Positions 1-10,321 of a DNA stretch of 64,000 nucleotides are shown here, in pieces. This DNA comes from Komagataella phaffii GS115 (taxonomy: Eukaryota > Ascomycota > Pichiomycetes > Pichiales > Pichiaceae). The notes beneath the pieces are model-generated. The model made no database searches, had not been told where the DNA came from, and saw nothing but the letters and a program-made list of their open reading frames with translations. The first letter of the stretch is position 1, and each line of letters opens with the position of its first letter. A program made the translations under genes and the position numbers. The DNA lies in the NCBI RefSeq assembly GCF_000027005.1, contig NC_012963.1:868001-932000 (forward strand), in the 5' to 3' direction.

Positions 1-95
1 AAATTTTTCAGGACGACGCACGACCACTATTTCTCTCCCTGAACACTAATTCTAGTGATAGTGCATACCTCCCAACGAGACCCTAACGTGTTTAG

Positions 96-1874
96 ATGCT
101 ACAAAGTCTAGGTAGCTCCAACCGTTGGAGAACTGTTCAGACTTGTACGTATGTGTGGGATCGTTGTTTCGCACAAATGGCTACTGCCTGTAACAATCAG
201 GAGTATCTCCAGTTCTTACCTTATGTGGGAAAGGGATCCAAGTTCAAGACTCATTATATCAACTCCTTTAACAGCGTATCCAACTCTAACCAATCACATG
301 ATGACCACGAACTACGCAGTAGACAGCAAAAATTGACGAATTATAAGAAAATCTCCAAGTATCTCTCGCAGGACGAGTTATTTCAACTGAACCAAGAATT
401 CATCCAACAAATATTCTCTTTAATCACCAGTTTCAGGTATGATTCTAAAATCCTAGATCCAGGAACTGTTCAAGAGTTTTACAGACAACCAAGAGTCTTG
501 TCAAGGGCACCTAAGTTACCAGAATCACTGAACATCGAGGTTTTCACGGAGTATGTAGACCAGATCACGAATAATCGATATGTGCATAACCACGCTTCTA
601 ACGAGGAAAACGTTATTCCAATGTTGCTGCGTCAGTTCTTTCACAAGGATAACAGACACTGTATGAAACTGAGGGGTATTCACTCCTACAACAACGTTAT
701 TCGTTTCTTTCTTTCTAAGAACGACCTACCATATGCGAAATCGTTGTTGGCTCAGATGAGAACAGAAGGAATTAGGCCAAATAGATTGACATACAATCTT
801 TTTATTGGTCATTTGAGGAACATGCCTGTACACTATACAAACCCCCTCATTACTGTTTTGAAGTATTTGGGTTTAATGAGAAAGGAATACATTTCTCCTG
901 ATTCAACCACATGGCATCTGATCTACCAGATTTTGCCAGACAAAATTTCCAAGCAAATGTTATTGGACAAAATGGATCAACTGGGATTTTCCAGAACTGC
1001 ACTTTTGACACGGTTCGAACTGGAATCGCTCTCGTGTTCTAATGAAATGACGAAATTGCTGCAGAGCACTCCACCACCATCGAAGGACATAAACTGTTTC
1101 AATATTTTGTTTTCTCAATTGGTCATAGAGAAAAAATATCAGAAATGTTGGGAATTGCTCCATGAAACTACACTAACTCCCAACTTGTCCACTCTCAATA
1201 GCATTCTCAATTCTCTCCGAAACAATTCCCGAGTCGATCTGTGTTTTGTCTTTTACAATTACATGCTGGACAAGTTCAAGATTTCCCCTAACACTACCAC
1301 TTTTCACTACTTGATTGCGGCAGCTGTCAAGCAGGGATTTCATAATAATTGGAGACAGGTCCTCAGGATTCTATATCATGAAATGTTAGTTGTTACAGGA
1401 ACCACAAATAACTTCTCAGGATACTATCTTCAACGGGCCAAAGCCCGTTCTTTAATTGATCTGAAAAATAATCAAGCTCCGTTGAATTTAAAAACTCCAC
1501 TTTCAACCGCAGAACTGGACATCCGTCACCAACTTTTTAATGATCTTTCTATCAATACAGAAACCAAGAAATTCCCAACCATACCAAACACACAGAAACA
1601 TGGGCCAAAGTTTGTAAAAGCTGCTCTTACAAGCGGGTACCACAGAGCTAAACCTTCCAAAAACGGAGAACAGAAAGGAAACTACATACACCTGGCCAAC
1701 AGAGCCAAGTCTGTCAAGAGTGCCATACAAAAAGATTTTAAACAAAAGGACAAAATGCATAATTTATCCCGAAGGTATAGAGATCGAATCAGCATCATCA
1801 AAGAGGGTTACACGAGCAATCTTAAACAAAAACTTGTAGATAACAATATGGTCTCTGTTCCCTATCTAAAATAG
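96..1874 (+). CDS. Pentatricopeptide-repeat (PPR) protein, probably mitochondrial RNA factor
   Basis: 592 aa. A stop codon (TAG) lies directly upstream in frame, so the ATG at 96 is the start. Helical PPR-like units are visible near residues 205-245 (AKSLLAQMRTEGIRPNRLTY) and 365-410 (ending SPNTTTFHYLIAAAV), each with the typical P-N-x-x-T-Y/F turn. The N-terminus is rich in Arg, Ser and Thr and poor in acidic residues, which suits a mitochondrial presequence. The C-terminal 100 residues are strongly basic. Yeast PPR proteins of this size bind specific mitochondrial transcripts (Aep, Atp22, Ccm1 and Rmd9 types); I cannot say which this is. It is convergent with NCR1, with 55 bp between the stops. 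Confidence 0.75.
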   Translation: MLQSLGSSNRWRTVQTCTYVWDRCFAQMATACNNQEYLQFLPYVGKGSKFKTHYINSFNSVSNSNQSHDDHELRSRQQKLTNYKKISKYLSQDELFQLNQEFIQQIFSLITSFRYDSKILDPGTVQEFYRQPRVLSRAPKLPESLNIEVFTEYVDQITNNRYVHNHASNEENVIPMLLRQFFHKDNRHCMKLRGIHSYNNVIRFFLSKNDLPYAKSLLAQMRTEGIRPNRLTYNLFIGHLRNMPVHYTNPLITVLKYLGLMRKEYISPDSTTWHLIYQILPDKISKQMLLDKMDQLGFSRTALLTRFELESLSCSNEMTKLLQSTPPPSKDINCFNILFSQLVIEKKYQKCWELLHETTLTPNLSTLNSILNSLRNNSRVDLCFVFYNYMLDKFKISPNTTTFHYLIAAAVKQGFHNNWRQVLRILYHEMLVVTGTTNNFSGYYLQRAKARSLIDLKNNQAPLNLKTPLSTAELDIRHQLFNDLSINTETKKFPTIPNTQKHGPKFVKAALTSGYHRAKPSKNGEQKGNYIHLANRAKSVKSAIQKDFKQKDKMHNLSRRYRDRISIIKEGYTSNLKQKLVDNNMVSVPYLK

Positions 1875-1929
1875 TAAATATAATTATAGCATGCATCAGA
1901 ATAGGGTCTTGTGATAACAGGCAAGCTCA

Positions 1930-4900
1930 TTAATCTAAAGTCTGCTCTTGTAATCGGTCGATAAGTTCGTCAGAAACTAAACTTGCATAACTTGAAGATA
2001 TATAGCCTCTCCCCCCAACATATGATAATATGACTGGAAGGAACATCAGACTATGCAATGAGGCTAACACCACTAGAGAGAACCACATTCGGAAATAATA
2101 CACCTCAAAAATTTGTGATCTTGTGAACGCTAACACTGTAACCCCAACGATCTTAGTTAGAGTGATTCCACCAAACACGGAACCTCCAATGGTCGTGAGG
2201 GACTTGAAAGCTCTCGATTGCTTGCTGGAGAATGCATATGTGGTATCTAAGCTAGTGTTGAAGTTGATTGCTGGATCACCAATAGTAAAACCTCTCACGA
2301 TGTGAGTGCAAAATTCTACACTTAGACCAACACAGATTAGGATGTTCACCAAACTGACGGCGTTCAGATTGATTCCCCAAAGAGCCATTATGCCTCCCAT
2401 ATCAATCAAAATCATAACAACAGTGAGGATCAAGATTAGAGCAGAAGCGAAAGACCCCAAAAGGGTTACTGCAAATAAGAAAATCACCAAAAGGGCAGCA
2501 GCAATCAAGGAAAAGGTCAATTTGACAATAGACGCATACTGGACAAAGAAAATGTAAAATGGTGAGTATGCAAACAAATTCTCAATTCCAGTGTACTCCT
2601 TGACCTCGTTCGTGATCCGAAGGGACTCTTTATAGGCCTTTATGAAATCATTTTGTGATCTAAGAGGAACATGACTGGTACGGAAAACAAAGCTTTCGAC
2701 GTTTGTTCCATTAACATCAGTGAAGACACTACTTGAATATGGAGCTTTACCACCCAACGGGCAAGGATCACTAGGTGATTCAATCCAAATATCAAAATAC
2801 TTCATGAATTCTTCGCCTTGAGGGAGTCCTTCCATAGTAATATTCCACCCAGGCTCGTGGTTTTCGTAGCAAACCTCGCACTGTCTTGAAGGGGCGTATA
2901 TTGGACACATCTCAGTCTGGTTAGTACCTTTTCGAAACCTGCAACAATCCGTGAGGTCTGGATTCAACCATAGGAAAAAGTCATCTATCCAACTGCTAGT
3001 AGGTTCATAAATGGTAGAGATTTCAGAGCGTTTTCTTTCCTGTTCCAAGACGTTTACCAAAGAAAATTCATCACAGGTTGAGAATCTTCCACACAGTTTT
3101 TGTTGGTTGCTTCTTTCCGTAACATTCATGCCATCTACTACAAAGTAAGTAGGAGGCCCGACTCCCAAGTAATTGTAGATACTATCGAAATAGTCAATCA
3201 AAAATGAGTCCCTGGGTAATGCAATACGCTGATCTAAACCAAACTGAACATCTGGCAATAAGCTAAGACAAAATATGGTGAACGTTCCGAAGATTGCCAA
3301 AATGCAAGGCTTTATGTTTTTGTTGAATATAAAGGGAGCATAATACTTTTTAATCAACTCTGAGAAGACGTTGTCATTACTAGTGTCCAATAGCTCATCA
3401 ATTATTAATCCTTCCTGGCTATTGTTGTTCCCAAATTGAACTCCTCTGTCAACTTTTACAAATGGGAAAACATCCAACCTGTTATCCTCTAGGCGGATTT
3501 GATCTAGCGTTAACAATGATACGAATGCCGTGGTTTGTAAAATACAATTGAATAACACAGCCATTGTACAATAAGCGGCAAAGTTTCTCACTGCTGGCAT
3601 GGAAACAACCGTAGCCAGAGCAAAACAGAACACTTGAGAAGATGAGCTAAGCAATATACTAGGCCCAATCTTTCCCATAGCTTTAGAGACTCTTAGGGGA
3701 ATACTCTCAGTGCTATAATTCATGTTAACTGTGTTGAGCTCATGGGAAATCAGAAAGATGTTATCGACACCAATTGCAAGGACCAAGAATGGAATAACTT
3801 CTGCTATAATTAGGGTCGATTTAAGTCCGAAAATAGACCAAAATCCGGCTGAACTTGATACAGAAAGAAGAACAATGATAATTCCTGACAAGCCTAAAGT
3901 GAATCTGGTGTGAACCAGAGAGGTAAGGTTCCATTCTCTGGTAATTGCGTTGCTCCCTAAAGCTACTGCAGCATACAAGAACATAAGTAGGTAGGAAATT
4001 ACAATGATGTTGATATCAGTGTTAGTTGACTTGTTAAGTTCTTTTTGCAAGGAGCTTTCAGTGCTGAAACTCAACTTCAGACCCCTTTGTGCAGATTCCT
4101 CTTTAAGATCCAACAAGTGAGATTCCAATACTTTTTCCCACGCTAGAGAATTTTGAAACTGTGTGCTATTAACATCATTAGAGTTGTTCATCACGAGAGT
4201 GATAACTAACGCATTAGATTTTAGAATGTCAAAATCTTCCAATTGTTCAGTTCCAAAAAGAAGACTCTTTTTCAAAGGCTGTTGAAACGAAGGGAGACAA
4301 TTCACTGGGCTGTTGGCACATGAGGATAGTTTCTTCTCCCAATTATCTTCAGTTAAACTGGAAGAATCACCTCCGAAATACTGTGTGAATGATTCAACAA
4401 CGCAGGCATCGTTGATAGGTTTCAAACATAGATCTTGTAGCGTGATCGTCTCCCTCTGGTAATCTGATGCATTAGCTTGTAAAGAAAGGATGGTTGACTC
4501 TTTGTCAAACCACCATTTTAGGGTATCATAAGAGAGCACTGGTCCCGTTTCATTGATAACAAATATCTGTTGCGTCCGATAAAACGGTCCAAACTTTTCA
4601 TCAAAAACTTGCTTTTGTTGGAATGCTTCGGCTTGCGGAGACACCCACAATTTAACAGGGTCTTCTTCGAGTTCAATGAATCGCATGAAAGACGTAAGTG
4701 TCAACGACACCACCAAAGAGACAAAAATCACAGTTTTGGGAGAGGTTGAACAAAAGAACCCCAACTTGCAGAACCATTCTTCCAACTTGCTGTTTATTGG
4801 ATAATAAGAAGAGTTATATTCAAACTCATTGTTAAAAAACTGTTCGTCTTCGGAGCTGTAATCATACCTAGATTCATCCAAAGCCAGATCATCATGTAAA

Positions 4901-5784
4901 AGTAAGCTGGTCCTGGATTTGGTATATCGTGAGGTTTTGTAAGCAATATATCCCAAAAGGACAATTGCATAAAGCACAACAACGGCAAATGAAAAGCAAG
5001 GAAGAATACCCACACGACACTGTTTTGGAGCGTGTCGACTAGGAAGAACTGGACAAGATCCTGGACAATCGGAACATGCACATTTATAATCTGGATTGCT
5101 ATCGTTACAGGCTCTCACAGGGTTATCGGGGTATTCAACCCATTGAGGGGTTGAATTGGACGGATATTGAAAATTGATTTGAAAGGGAGAACCCCCCAAT
5201 AAAGGCTTTTCATCACCTAAGAATTTCAAAAAATCCGAGTAATTCTTAGCGCCACCTCCAATCAAGTCCATGGCATACCCGTTCGATGCTCCGAACTTGA
5301 TATCCTTACAAGAATTGAAAAACTCCTCTGCCCAACTGCTTTGGATGTAGTAGTCCAATTCACTCACCGCATCCTCTCCAGTGGTGGACTTTACCGTGTC
5401 CGTAACATTGACAAACTGAGATTGATCTGGAGAACATGTGAATGAGCAGAACAAGGTATAAAAGTTACTGCGGCATGCTGGACATGAAGCAATGATAGGA
5501 TCAACCTTTTTCAGTTGCTTTTGCAAATTCAACAGTTGAGAAGTGTCACAACACGTGTAAGTATTTATATCAGCAAACTCTTTACCACATATTTGTTCAA
5601 GTAGGTCAAAATCATCTGGGGAGGATGGCGTAGAGAACGTATTATCAGGACAGGGCAATTCTGAACCGAAGAAGTTCTTTTTGCCACAATTTCCTCTCAA
5701 AGCACAAATTCCAGCTTCGTGAACCTTTGTAGCCTGTACCAGACCGGCCACAAACAGGAAAAGTAGGGGGAGCAGGATGATCAT
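1930..5784 (-). CDS. NCR1: NPC1-type sterol transporter of the vacuole membrane
   Basis: 1284 aa, against about 1170 in S. cerevisiae. A signal peptide (residues 1-18) is followed by the cysteine-rich Niemann-Pick N-terminal domain (about 20-250), which binds sterol. TM1 (about 258-280) comes next, then a lumenal domain, a sterol-sensing/Patched block from about residue 590 (INIIVISYLLMFLYAAVALG), a second cysteine-rich lumenal domain, and a last group of five TM helices beginning with the VQYASIVKLTFSLIAAALLV segment. The C-terminus lacks the mammalian dileucine tail. The family moves sterols from the vacuole/lysosome lumen into the limiting membrane. It is divergent from COQ7, with 194 bp between the start codons. 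Confidence 0.95.
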   Translation of the reverse strand: MIILLPLLFLFVAGLVQATKVHEAGICALRGNCGKKNFFGSELPCPDNTFSTPSSPDDFDLLEQICGKEFADINTYTCCDTSQLLNLQKQLKKVDPIIASCPACRSNFYTLFCSFTCSPDQSQFVNVTDTVKSTTGEDAVSELDYYIQSSWAEEFFNSCKDIKFGASNGYAMDLIGGGAKNYSDFLKFLGDEKPLLGGSPFQINFQYPSNSTPQWVEYPDNPVRACNDSNPDYKCACSDCPGSCPVLPSRHAPKQCRVGILPCFSFAVVVLYAIVLLGYIAYKTSRYTKSRTSLLLHDDLALDESRYDYSSEDEQFFNNEFEYNSSYYPINSKLEEWFCKLGFFCSTSPKTVIFVSLVVSLTLTSFMRFIELEEDPVKLWVSPQAEAFQQKQVFDEKFGPFYRTQQIFVINETGPVLSYDTLKWWFDKESTILSLQANASDYQRETITLQDLCLKPINDACVVESFTQYFGGDSSSLTEDNWEKKLSSCANSPVNCLPSFQQPLKKSLLFGTEQLEDFDILKSNALVITLVMNNSNDVNSTQFQNSLAWEKVLESHLLDLKEESAQRGLKLSFSTESSLQKELNKSTNTDINIIVISYLLMFLYAAVALGSNAITREWNLTSLVHTRFTLGLSGIIIVLLSVSSSAGFWSIFGLKSTLIIAEVIPFLVLAIGVDNIFLISHELNTVNMNYSTESIPLRVSKAMGKIGPSILLSSSSQVFCFALATVVSMPAVRNFAAYCTMAVLFNCILQTTAFVSLLTLDQIRLEDNRLDVFPFVKVDRGVQFGNNNSQEGLIIDELLDTSNDNVFSELIKKYYAPFIFNKNIKPCILAIFGTFTIFCLSLLPDVQFGLDQRIALPRDSFLIDYFDSIYNYLGVGPPTYFVVDGMNVTERSNQQKLCGRFSTCDEFSLVNVLEQERKRSEISTIYEPTSSWIDDFFLWLNPDLTDCCRFRKGTNQTEMCPIYAPSRQCEVCYENHEPGWNITMEGLPQGEEFMKYFDIWIESPSDPCPLGGKAPYSSSVFTDVNGTNVESFVFRTSHVPLRSQNDFIKAYKESLRITNEVKEYTGIENLFAYSPFYIFFVQYASIVKLTFSLIAAALLVIFLFAVTLLGSFASALILILTVVMILIDMGGIMALWGINLNAVSLVNILICVGLSVEFCTHIVRGFTIGDPAINFNTSLDTTYAFSSKQSRAFKSLTTIGGSVFGGITLTKIVGVTVLAFTRSQIFEVYYFRMWFSLVVLASLHSLMFLPVILSYVGGRGYISSSYASLVSDELIDRLQEQTLD

Positions 5785-5978
5785 GATGTGGTCCGCTTCC
5801 CGTTAGCAAGTGAGCGTAGAGGAGATGAGATAGAGGGCTGATATTCTCGTTTCCCGCCGCGACTCTACCCCCCTTGATGATGATGTAAGGGTTTCAGTAT
5901 ACATATGGGCAAACCGTACGATCCCACAGCTCTATCACTCTCGTTCACTATTGAAATTTCCCCGTCATCCTGAGGACC

Positions 5979-6668
5979 ATGATCAGACATAGCAGGAATT
6001 TGATAAAACTGCAATCAGTGAGATATGCGTCCACTAAGGGCAAGGAAAACTCTGCCACGGAAAATTTGAGGCTGGGTTACTTATCAGACGCACAGAATGC
6101 CTACATGGATAGGGTTATCAGAGTAGACCAAGCAGGGGAGTTGGGTGCAAATTTCATATACAATGGGCAGTATTTGGCCCTGTCACATAAGAGACCGGAT
6201 TTAAAACCTATACTAAAGCATATGTGGGAACAGGAGATCCACCATCACAATACTTTCAACAATCTACAGGTTGAAAGAAGAGTGAGACCGTCGTTGCTAA
6301 CCCCTCTCTGGAAGGTTGGAGCCATGGGATTAGGTATTGCCACAGGACTGATGGGGAAAGAGGCTGCTATGGCTTGCACAGAGGCTGTTGAAACTGTAAT
6401 TGGAGGGCATTACAACCAGCAATTAAGAGTACTAACTAACCAGTTCCATGTGGATGTCGTGAATGAGGAAACTGGAGTAAATACTCCGACCGTCCCCGAG
6501 GAGATCAAAGATATGCAGAAGTTGGTCAGTCAGTTCAGAGATGAGGAACTGGAGCACTTAGATACAGCCGTTGAACATGATGCTCACGGTGCTAGGCCCT
6601 ACTGGTTGCTTACAGAAGCAATCAAACTGACCTGTCGGGGTGCTATATGGACTGCAGAGAGAGTTTAA
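5979..6668 (+). CDS. COQ7: 5-demethoxyubiquinone hydroxylase
   Basis: 229 aa, the usual length. It is a di-iron monooxygenase on the matrix face of the inner mitochondrial membrane that hydroxylates demethoxyubiquinone in coenzyme Q synthesis, within the CoQ synthome. The two-fold di-iron motif is visible: E54 in VDQAGELGA, E86xxH89 in EQEIHHH, the Glu in the AVETVIGGHY helix, and the EELEH pair near residue 190. The first 20 residues (MIRHSRNLIKLQSVRYASTK) form a typical matrix presequence. It is convergent with FRQ1 (47 bp between stops) and divergent from NCR1. Confidence 0.97.
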   Translation: MIRHSRNLIKLQSVRYASTKGKENSATENLRLGYLSDAQNAYMDRVIRVDQAGELGANFIYNGQYLALSHKRPDLKPILKHMWEQEIHHHNTFNNLQVERRVRPSLLTPLWKVGAMGLGIATGLMGKEAAMACTEAVETVIGGHYNQQLRVLTNQFHVDVVNEETGVNTPTVPEEIKDMQKLVSQFRDEELEHLDTAVEHDAHGARPYWLLTEAIKLTCRGAIWTAERV

Positions 6669-6715
6669 TGAAAAGTCTATCTTGGTTTTTTCTTCTTTGC
6701 GTAGGTGAACTCATC

Positions 6716-7288
6716 TCACACTAGCCCGTCGTAGAGCGTTAAAGCGTTTATAATGGAAGGGTCTAACTTGCAGCGTTCCTGGAATTCTTGCAGCGAGATT
6801 TTTCCATCTTCATTCTTATCCATCAAATTGAAGATCTTCTCTACCCTTAGTTCTGGTGTTTTTTCGTCTTCTGACAACTCGACCATTGAGCCGATCATCT
6901 GATAGATCGAAGTTACGATTGCTAACATTTCATCGTGGTCTATAAATCCATCGTTGTTGAGATCATACAGTTTGAATGACCACAATAGCTTCTCTTCCAT
7001 AGACCCCCTCGAGGTGACAGAGAGCGCAGTTATAAACTCTTTGAAATCAATCTCTCCAGAATTGTCTGTGTCCAATACCTTGAACGTGTAAGCACTGAAC
7101 TCTGTGGGATCTCCAAAGGGGAAGAATTGCTTGTAGATCTTGATGAAATCGTCTTTAGTCATTGTGCCCGAGGGACAATCTCTCAAAAAACCCTTGTACC
7201 ACTGCTGAAGCTCTCGTCTATCAAACTTGGTAGTCTGTCTCAGCTCGTGTATATCATCACTGGACAGTTTGGATGCTACTTTACCCAT
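6716..7288 (-). CDS. FRQ1: Frequenin, neuronal calcium sensor; activator of PI4-kinase Pik1
   Basis: 190 aa, the same as S. cerevisiae Frq1. It begins MGKVASKLS, so Gly2 is an N-myristoylation site. Four EF-hands are present: the first is degenerate (CPSG in the loop, as in all frequenins), and three are canonical, with loops starting [20 protein letters not shown] and [10 protein letters not shown]. The family binds Pik1 at the Golgi and stimulates PI4P synthesis for secretion. No intron is needed. The 239 bp between it and the next gene hold its promoter. Confidence 0.97.
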   Translation of the reverse strand: MGKVASKLSSDDIHELRQTTKFDRRELQQWYKGFLRDCPSGTMTKDDFIKIYKQFFPFGDPTEFSAYTFKVLDTDNSGEIDFKEFITALSVTSRGSMEEKLLWSFKLYDLNNDGFIDHDEMLAIVTSIYQMIGSMVELSEDEKTPELRVEKIFNLMDKNEDGKISLQEFQERCKLDPSIINALTLYDGLV

Positions 7289-7527
7289 TGTGGCTGTGTG
7301 ATGGGTTGTGTGTAAAAGGGAGAGAATGGTTAAGCTTTATAACTTCGCGACTTTGCTCAATTTTTCCATAGATACTACACCCTACTATGTAAGGCACGGC
7401 TGCCAGATCTAACCAGTAGAACGAGGCGTTGGCACGGAGCCAGCAGAGCTGGCTATCTGCTTAGAAACATACAATAGGACGCAGTAGTGAAAATGAATTG
7501 AAATTCAATTAGATAATTATATTTATT

Positions 7528-8658
7528 TTATATCTTATCTGGCGTCCAATCCAACCCCAGTCGCTTATAAATTTCAGACTGAGCCTGGGACCATATTCTA
7601 GCCTTCTCCTCCTTGGAAAGGCCATTTCCATTGAATTGTTTTTGTGTATTGTTCAGGATTGCTTTGGATAGCAAATCGTTTTTCTGTGCTGGGTGTCCTT
7701 TCAGTATGGAGCATCGATGCTGGAAATCAAGGCGACATTGCGTCTCAACCCCCAGGTTTAATAAGTAGTTTTCAATTATGTTTCTCCACTCCACTTTTGA
7801 AAAATATTGCAAAGTTGGATCTTTTGTGGGCATGTCAGAGTATCTAGCCTGAATGGCTAGATTGTGTCTGTATCTTGCAGACTGCACTATGTACGCAGCT
7901 GTCTTCATTTTGAATTCTTTAGAGAATTTAGACTCTTTGTAAATGTCCGATCGCATAAGGATCTCAATGAATTCGTTATCAGAACTCGTCAGTGGGAGGA
8001 GAACGATGTGGAAGTCGGGATTATCTCTTATACGAGGTATGTACCCGCCCCACTCTGGTTTGAGTTCACTAACTATCAGCAGAGACCTCAGATCGTTCAG
8101 TTCCCAGTTGACCAGGTTCCTTTTGGTGAACACTGGTCGCCCGTTGTAAAACCGTTCCACGGTTAAGTCGGGATCGTACATGTCGTCAAAGTTTTTCGGA
8201 AGAACTTCGTTCAAATCAACTTCAGTGACAAATCCATTGTCAGAAAAGTAGTTAGTAAATAATGAGGTGGCCTCTGTTTGATTAGTTGGTTGCTGTGTTA
8301 GGTTGTTGGAAAACAGGGAACTTCTCCTGGTGGTTGTTCTGGAGAGTTTGGATTCTGGCTTCTTCAAGAAGCCCAAATAAGCCTTCCGTTTCCTCTTGGA
8401 CTCGTCTATCGTCATTTCAGAGCCATCACTGGCCACGCTAGCGAGACTTTCGACGTCTGACCCGCTGAACTGTGAGGACGAAGCTGTTATGGATTTGGTG
8501 GCCAAGGGGGAGGAACCATGTCGTAGGTTGCTTTGAGCTTGCGCTAATTTTCGGTGGATATCAAGACGAGCTTGCTCCTTAAACTCGCTGGGAGTGTTGT
8601 AGTTGTCACCCGAGTACTTGAACTGCTTCCTGTTGAAACTTGTAGGTGGGATATACAT
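7528..8658 (-). CDS. MTH1: Std1/Mth1-family regulator of glucose-sensing
   Basis: 376 aa, somewhat shorter than S. cerevisiae Mth1 and Std1 (about 430-440). The family block VNWELNDLRSLLIVSELKPEW near residues 180-205 is diagnostic; it is followed by the conserved C-terminal domain ending GLDWTPDKI. The N-terminal 130 residues are Ser/Thr-rich, a likely target for casein-kinase phosphorylation and SCF-Grr1 degradation. In the known pathway these proteins work with Rgt1 to repress hexose-transporter genes and are destroyed when Snf3/Rgt2-type sensors see glucose. The symbol stands for the family; I cannot distinguish MTH1 from STD1. Confidence 0.85.
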   Translation of the reverse strand: MYIPPTSFNRKQFKYSGDNYNTPSEFKEQARLDIHRKLAQAQSNLRHGSSPLATKSITASSSQFSGSDVESLASVASDGSEMTIDESKRKRKAYLGFLKKPESKLSRTTTRRSSLFSNNLTQQPTNQTEATSLFTNYFSDNGFVTEVDLNEVLPKNFDDMYDPDLTVERFYNGRPVFTKRNLVNWELNDLRSLLIVSELKPEWGGYIPRIRDNPDFHIVLLPLTSSDNEFIEILMRSDIYKESKFSKEFKMKTAAYIVQSARYRHNLAIQARYSDMPTKDPTLQYFSKVEWRNIIENYLLNLGVETQCRLDFQHRCSILKGHPAQKNDLLSKAILNNTQKQFNGNGLSKEEKARIWSQAQSEIYKRLGLDWTPDKI

Positions 8659-9061
8659 TGGGTGATTCTGGTTTGTTTGACAACCGGATTAAATTAGCTT
8701 CTCGAATAAAATTGACCTTTTAATATCACGGATAAAAAATTTATTTCTGGTATGTTCCGGCCCCAAAAACCTGCAATAAGGCGTGGGGAGATTAGACGGG
8801 GCGGGATAACTCGGAGGCGTATTTCTGTGGAGACTCCCCTAGCGAAAGCAAAAAAAAGAAACAAACTACGAAAAAGAAAGAAAAAAGAAATCCCGGAAAG
8901 ACAAGTTGACTTCCCGTCGTGCCGTACCCAATATATATCCAATAAGCGATTGGTGAAAAAAATGGTTGGCCCATAGGTAACAAAAGACGATTATTGCAAA
9001 AGAGCATGGGCGTGAGTGAACTTCCAGAACTTCGTAAGTAAAGCGTTAATTCTGATGTGTA
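8659..9061. other. Intergenic: divergent promoter of MTH1-like gene and NB8M
   Basis: 403 bp with no credible ORF. It holds a purine-rich stretch (about 8841-8895), a TATA-like ATATATAT (8931-8938) and a cluster of CCAAT boxes (listed separately). Confidence 0.7.
8928..8953. promoter_or_regulatory. Cluster of three CCAAT boxes upstream of NB8M
   Basis: CCAAT at 8928-8932 and 8939-8943, and ATTGG (CCAAT on the other strand) at 8949-8953, lie 109-134 bp upstream of the NB8M start and interleave with a TATA-like stretch. CCAAT is the core site of the Hap2/3/4/5 complex, which activates respiratory genes in yeasts. Binding here is an inference. Confidence 0.5.
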
Positions 9062-9409
9062 ATGTCCGGGGAGGAGTCGGCGAAGGACATTGGCCAATTG
9101 AGAGAGGGAAAACTTTATCCTTTGAACTATTCACATTCGCACACCAATGAGACCATTAAACTAACATTGATAGTTTCCCATGAGGAAATGAAACAGAACA
9201 AGATTCCTCTTGCCTACAGAGACAGATGTGCCAGACTGTTGGTTCCTCTCAACAAGTGTAGGAAGGAGGGATGGTATATGCCTTGGAATTGTGTTCAAGA
9301 GAGACACGACTACGAACAATGTCAGTATCTGGATTTCAAGAGAAGGGTCAAGGAATTGGAGGAGATCAAGAAACAGAGAGACGCTGCGGATGCCTCAGCA
9401 GATCTTTGA
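9062..9409 (+). CDS. NB8M: NADH:ubiquinone oxidoreductase subunit NDUFB7/B18 (NB8M)
   Basis: 115 aa. It carries the twin CX9C signature exactly: RDRCARLLVPLNKC and NCVQERHDYEQC, each with nine residues between the cysteines, plus the family string WYMPWNC. It is an accessory subunit of the membrane arm of respiratory complex I on the intermembrane-space side, imported and oxidised by the Mia40 pathway. S. cerevisiae has lost complex I, so the gene excludes that genus. A CTG codon encodes the conserved Leu after CAR, which supports the standard genetic code. There is no presequence, as expected for this import route. Confidence 0.93.
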   Translation: MSGEESAKDIGQLREGKLYPLNYSHSHTNETIKLTLIVSHEEMKQNKIPLAYRDRCARLLVPLNKCRKEGWYMPWNCVQERHDYEQCQYLDFKRRVKELEEIKKQRDAADASADL

Positions 9410-9906
9410 AGGCTATCATAGAAATTTATGTTGACTATTTAATGTATACTAACTGAACGATTATTTATTATTTATTATAATTATAATTATTTATTATATT
9501 ATAATTATATACTATGTTGTAATAATCATTTTCTATCACCTATTGTTTACCTTCCTGTTATGGCATTGGGATTAGCTGCTTATGAAGCCAGCCATAGGTA
9601 GTACTCTTGGAAAGCAGAACTGATGAATATGAGCTGCCAATAGTGCGGGCCAAGCTTGTATCTGCTGCATGTAAGATAAGTGCGCACTCATGCTTGAAAG
9701 AAGATGTTGTTACCAAATCTGGCCGTTGTTTTCATTGATCCACACTGATTCCGTACTTGAAATTTCATTTGACACGCTCTACCCGCATACTGCCTGCCGA
9801 TTCAAAACAGAAACAAACATCTAGTGAACTTGATCTGCAATGGTATTCAGTAGCATATATTACGGCCTCTCGGCTTGTTTACTTTCGATCTCTCTTCATC
9901 CTACTT
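9410..9906. other. Intergenic, AT-rich
   Basis: About 500 bp after NB8M. Positions 9460-9515 are almost pure A/T (tandem TTATTTATTA-like runs), probably the NB8M 3' end and polyadenylation signals. I see no RNA gene or other coding region here. Confidence 0.6.
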
Positions 9907-10257
9907 ATGACTGGCAGTCTAGGTGATATTTTTGCCTCATTGTTCAAAAAGAAGGATGAGGAAGAACTGCTCTGGCCAAATATGACTTCGAGCAGACAGA
10001 GCGAAGAGACTTGCTGTCCAGCTCAGCATGTCCGAATAGAACATGAAAGAAAACACCGTGGTAGCATCGACAATAAGGGTCACCGTAACCAGTTCCTAAG
10101 CTCAGCTTCAAGTACCTTTCCGCCAGCCGAAGACGTTCAATTTGAAAAGCTCTCTCAATCTATTTACACCATGCTGGACGAACCACTACATATACAGCCA
10201 AACAATCAAAACTGCATCAGTTACAGAAATAGCGGCTTCCGCACCAAGTACAGATAA
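9907..10257 (+). CDS. Hypothetical protein, 116 aa, unrecognised
   Basis: The open frame extends upstream to a TTG at 9757, but the first ATG is 9907, giving a 116-residue protein that starts MTGSLGDIFASLFKKKDEEE. The N-terminus has a short amphipathic segment followed by charged residues; the middle is polar and basic; a helix-like stretch FEKLSQSIYTMLDEP lies near residue 77. No known domain, signal peptide or membrane segment is seen. It sits alone between NB8M and the peroxisomal Lon gene on the same strand, 233 bp before the Lon start. It may be a real orphan or a chance ORF. Confidence 0.35.
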   Translation: MTGSLGDIFASLFKKKDEEELLWPNMTSSRQSEETCCPAQHVRIEHERKHRGSIDNKGHRNQFLSSASSTFPPAEDVQFEKLSQSIYTMLDEPLHIQPNNQNCISYRNSGFRTKYR

Positions 10258-10321
10258 ATAACCTTTAACGTATTATGGTTGTTATTATGTATCGTGACGA
10301 AGATCATTAGTACCGTATCTT

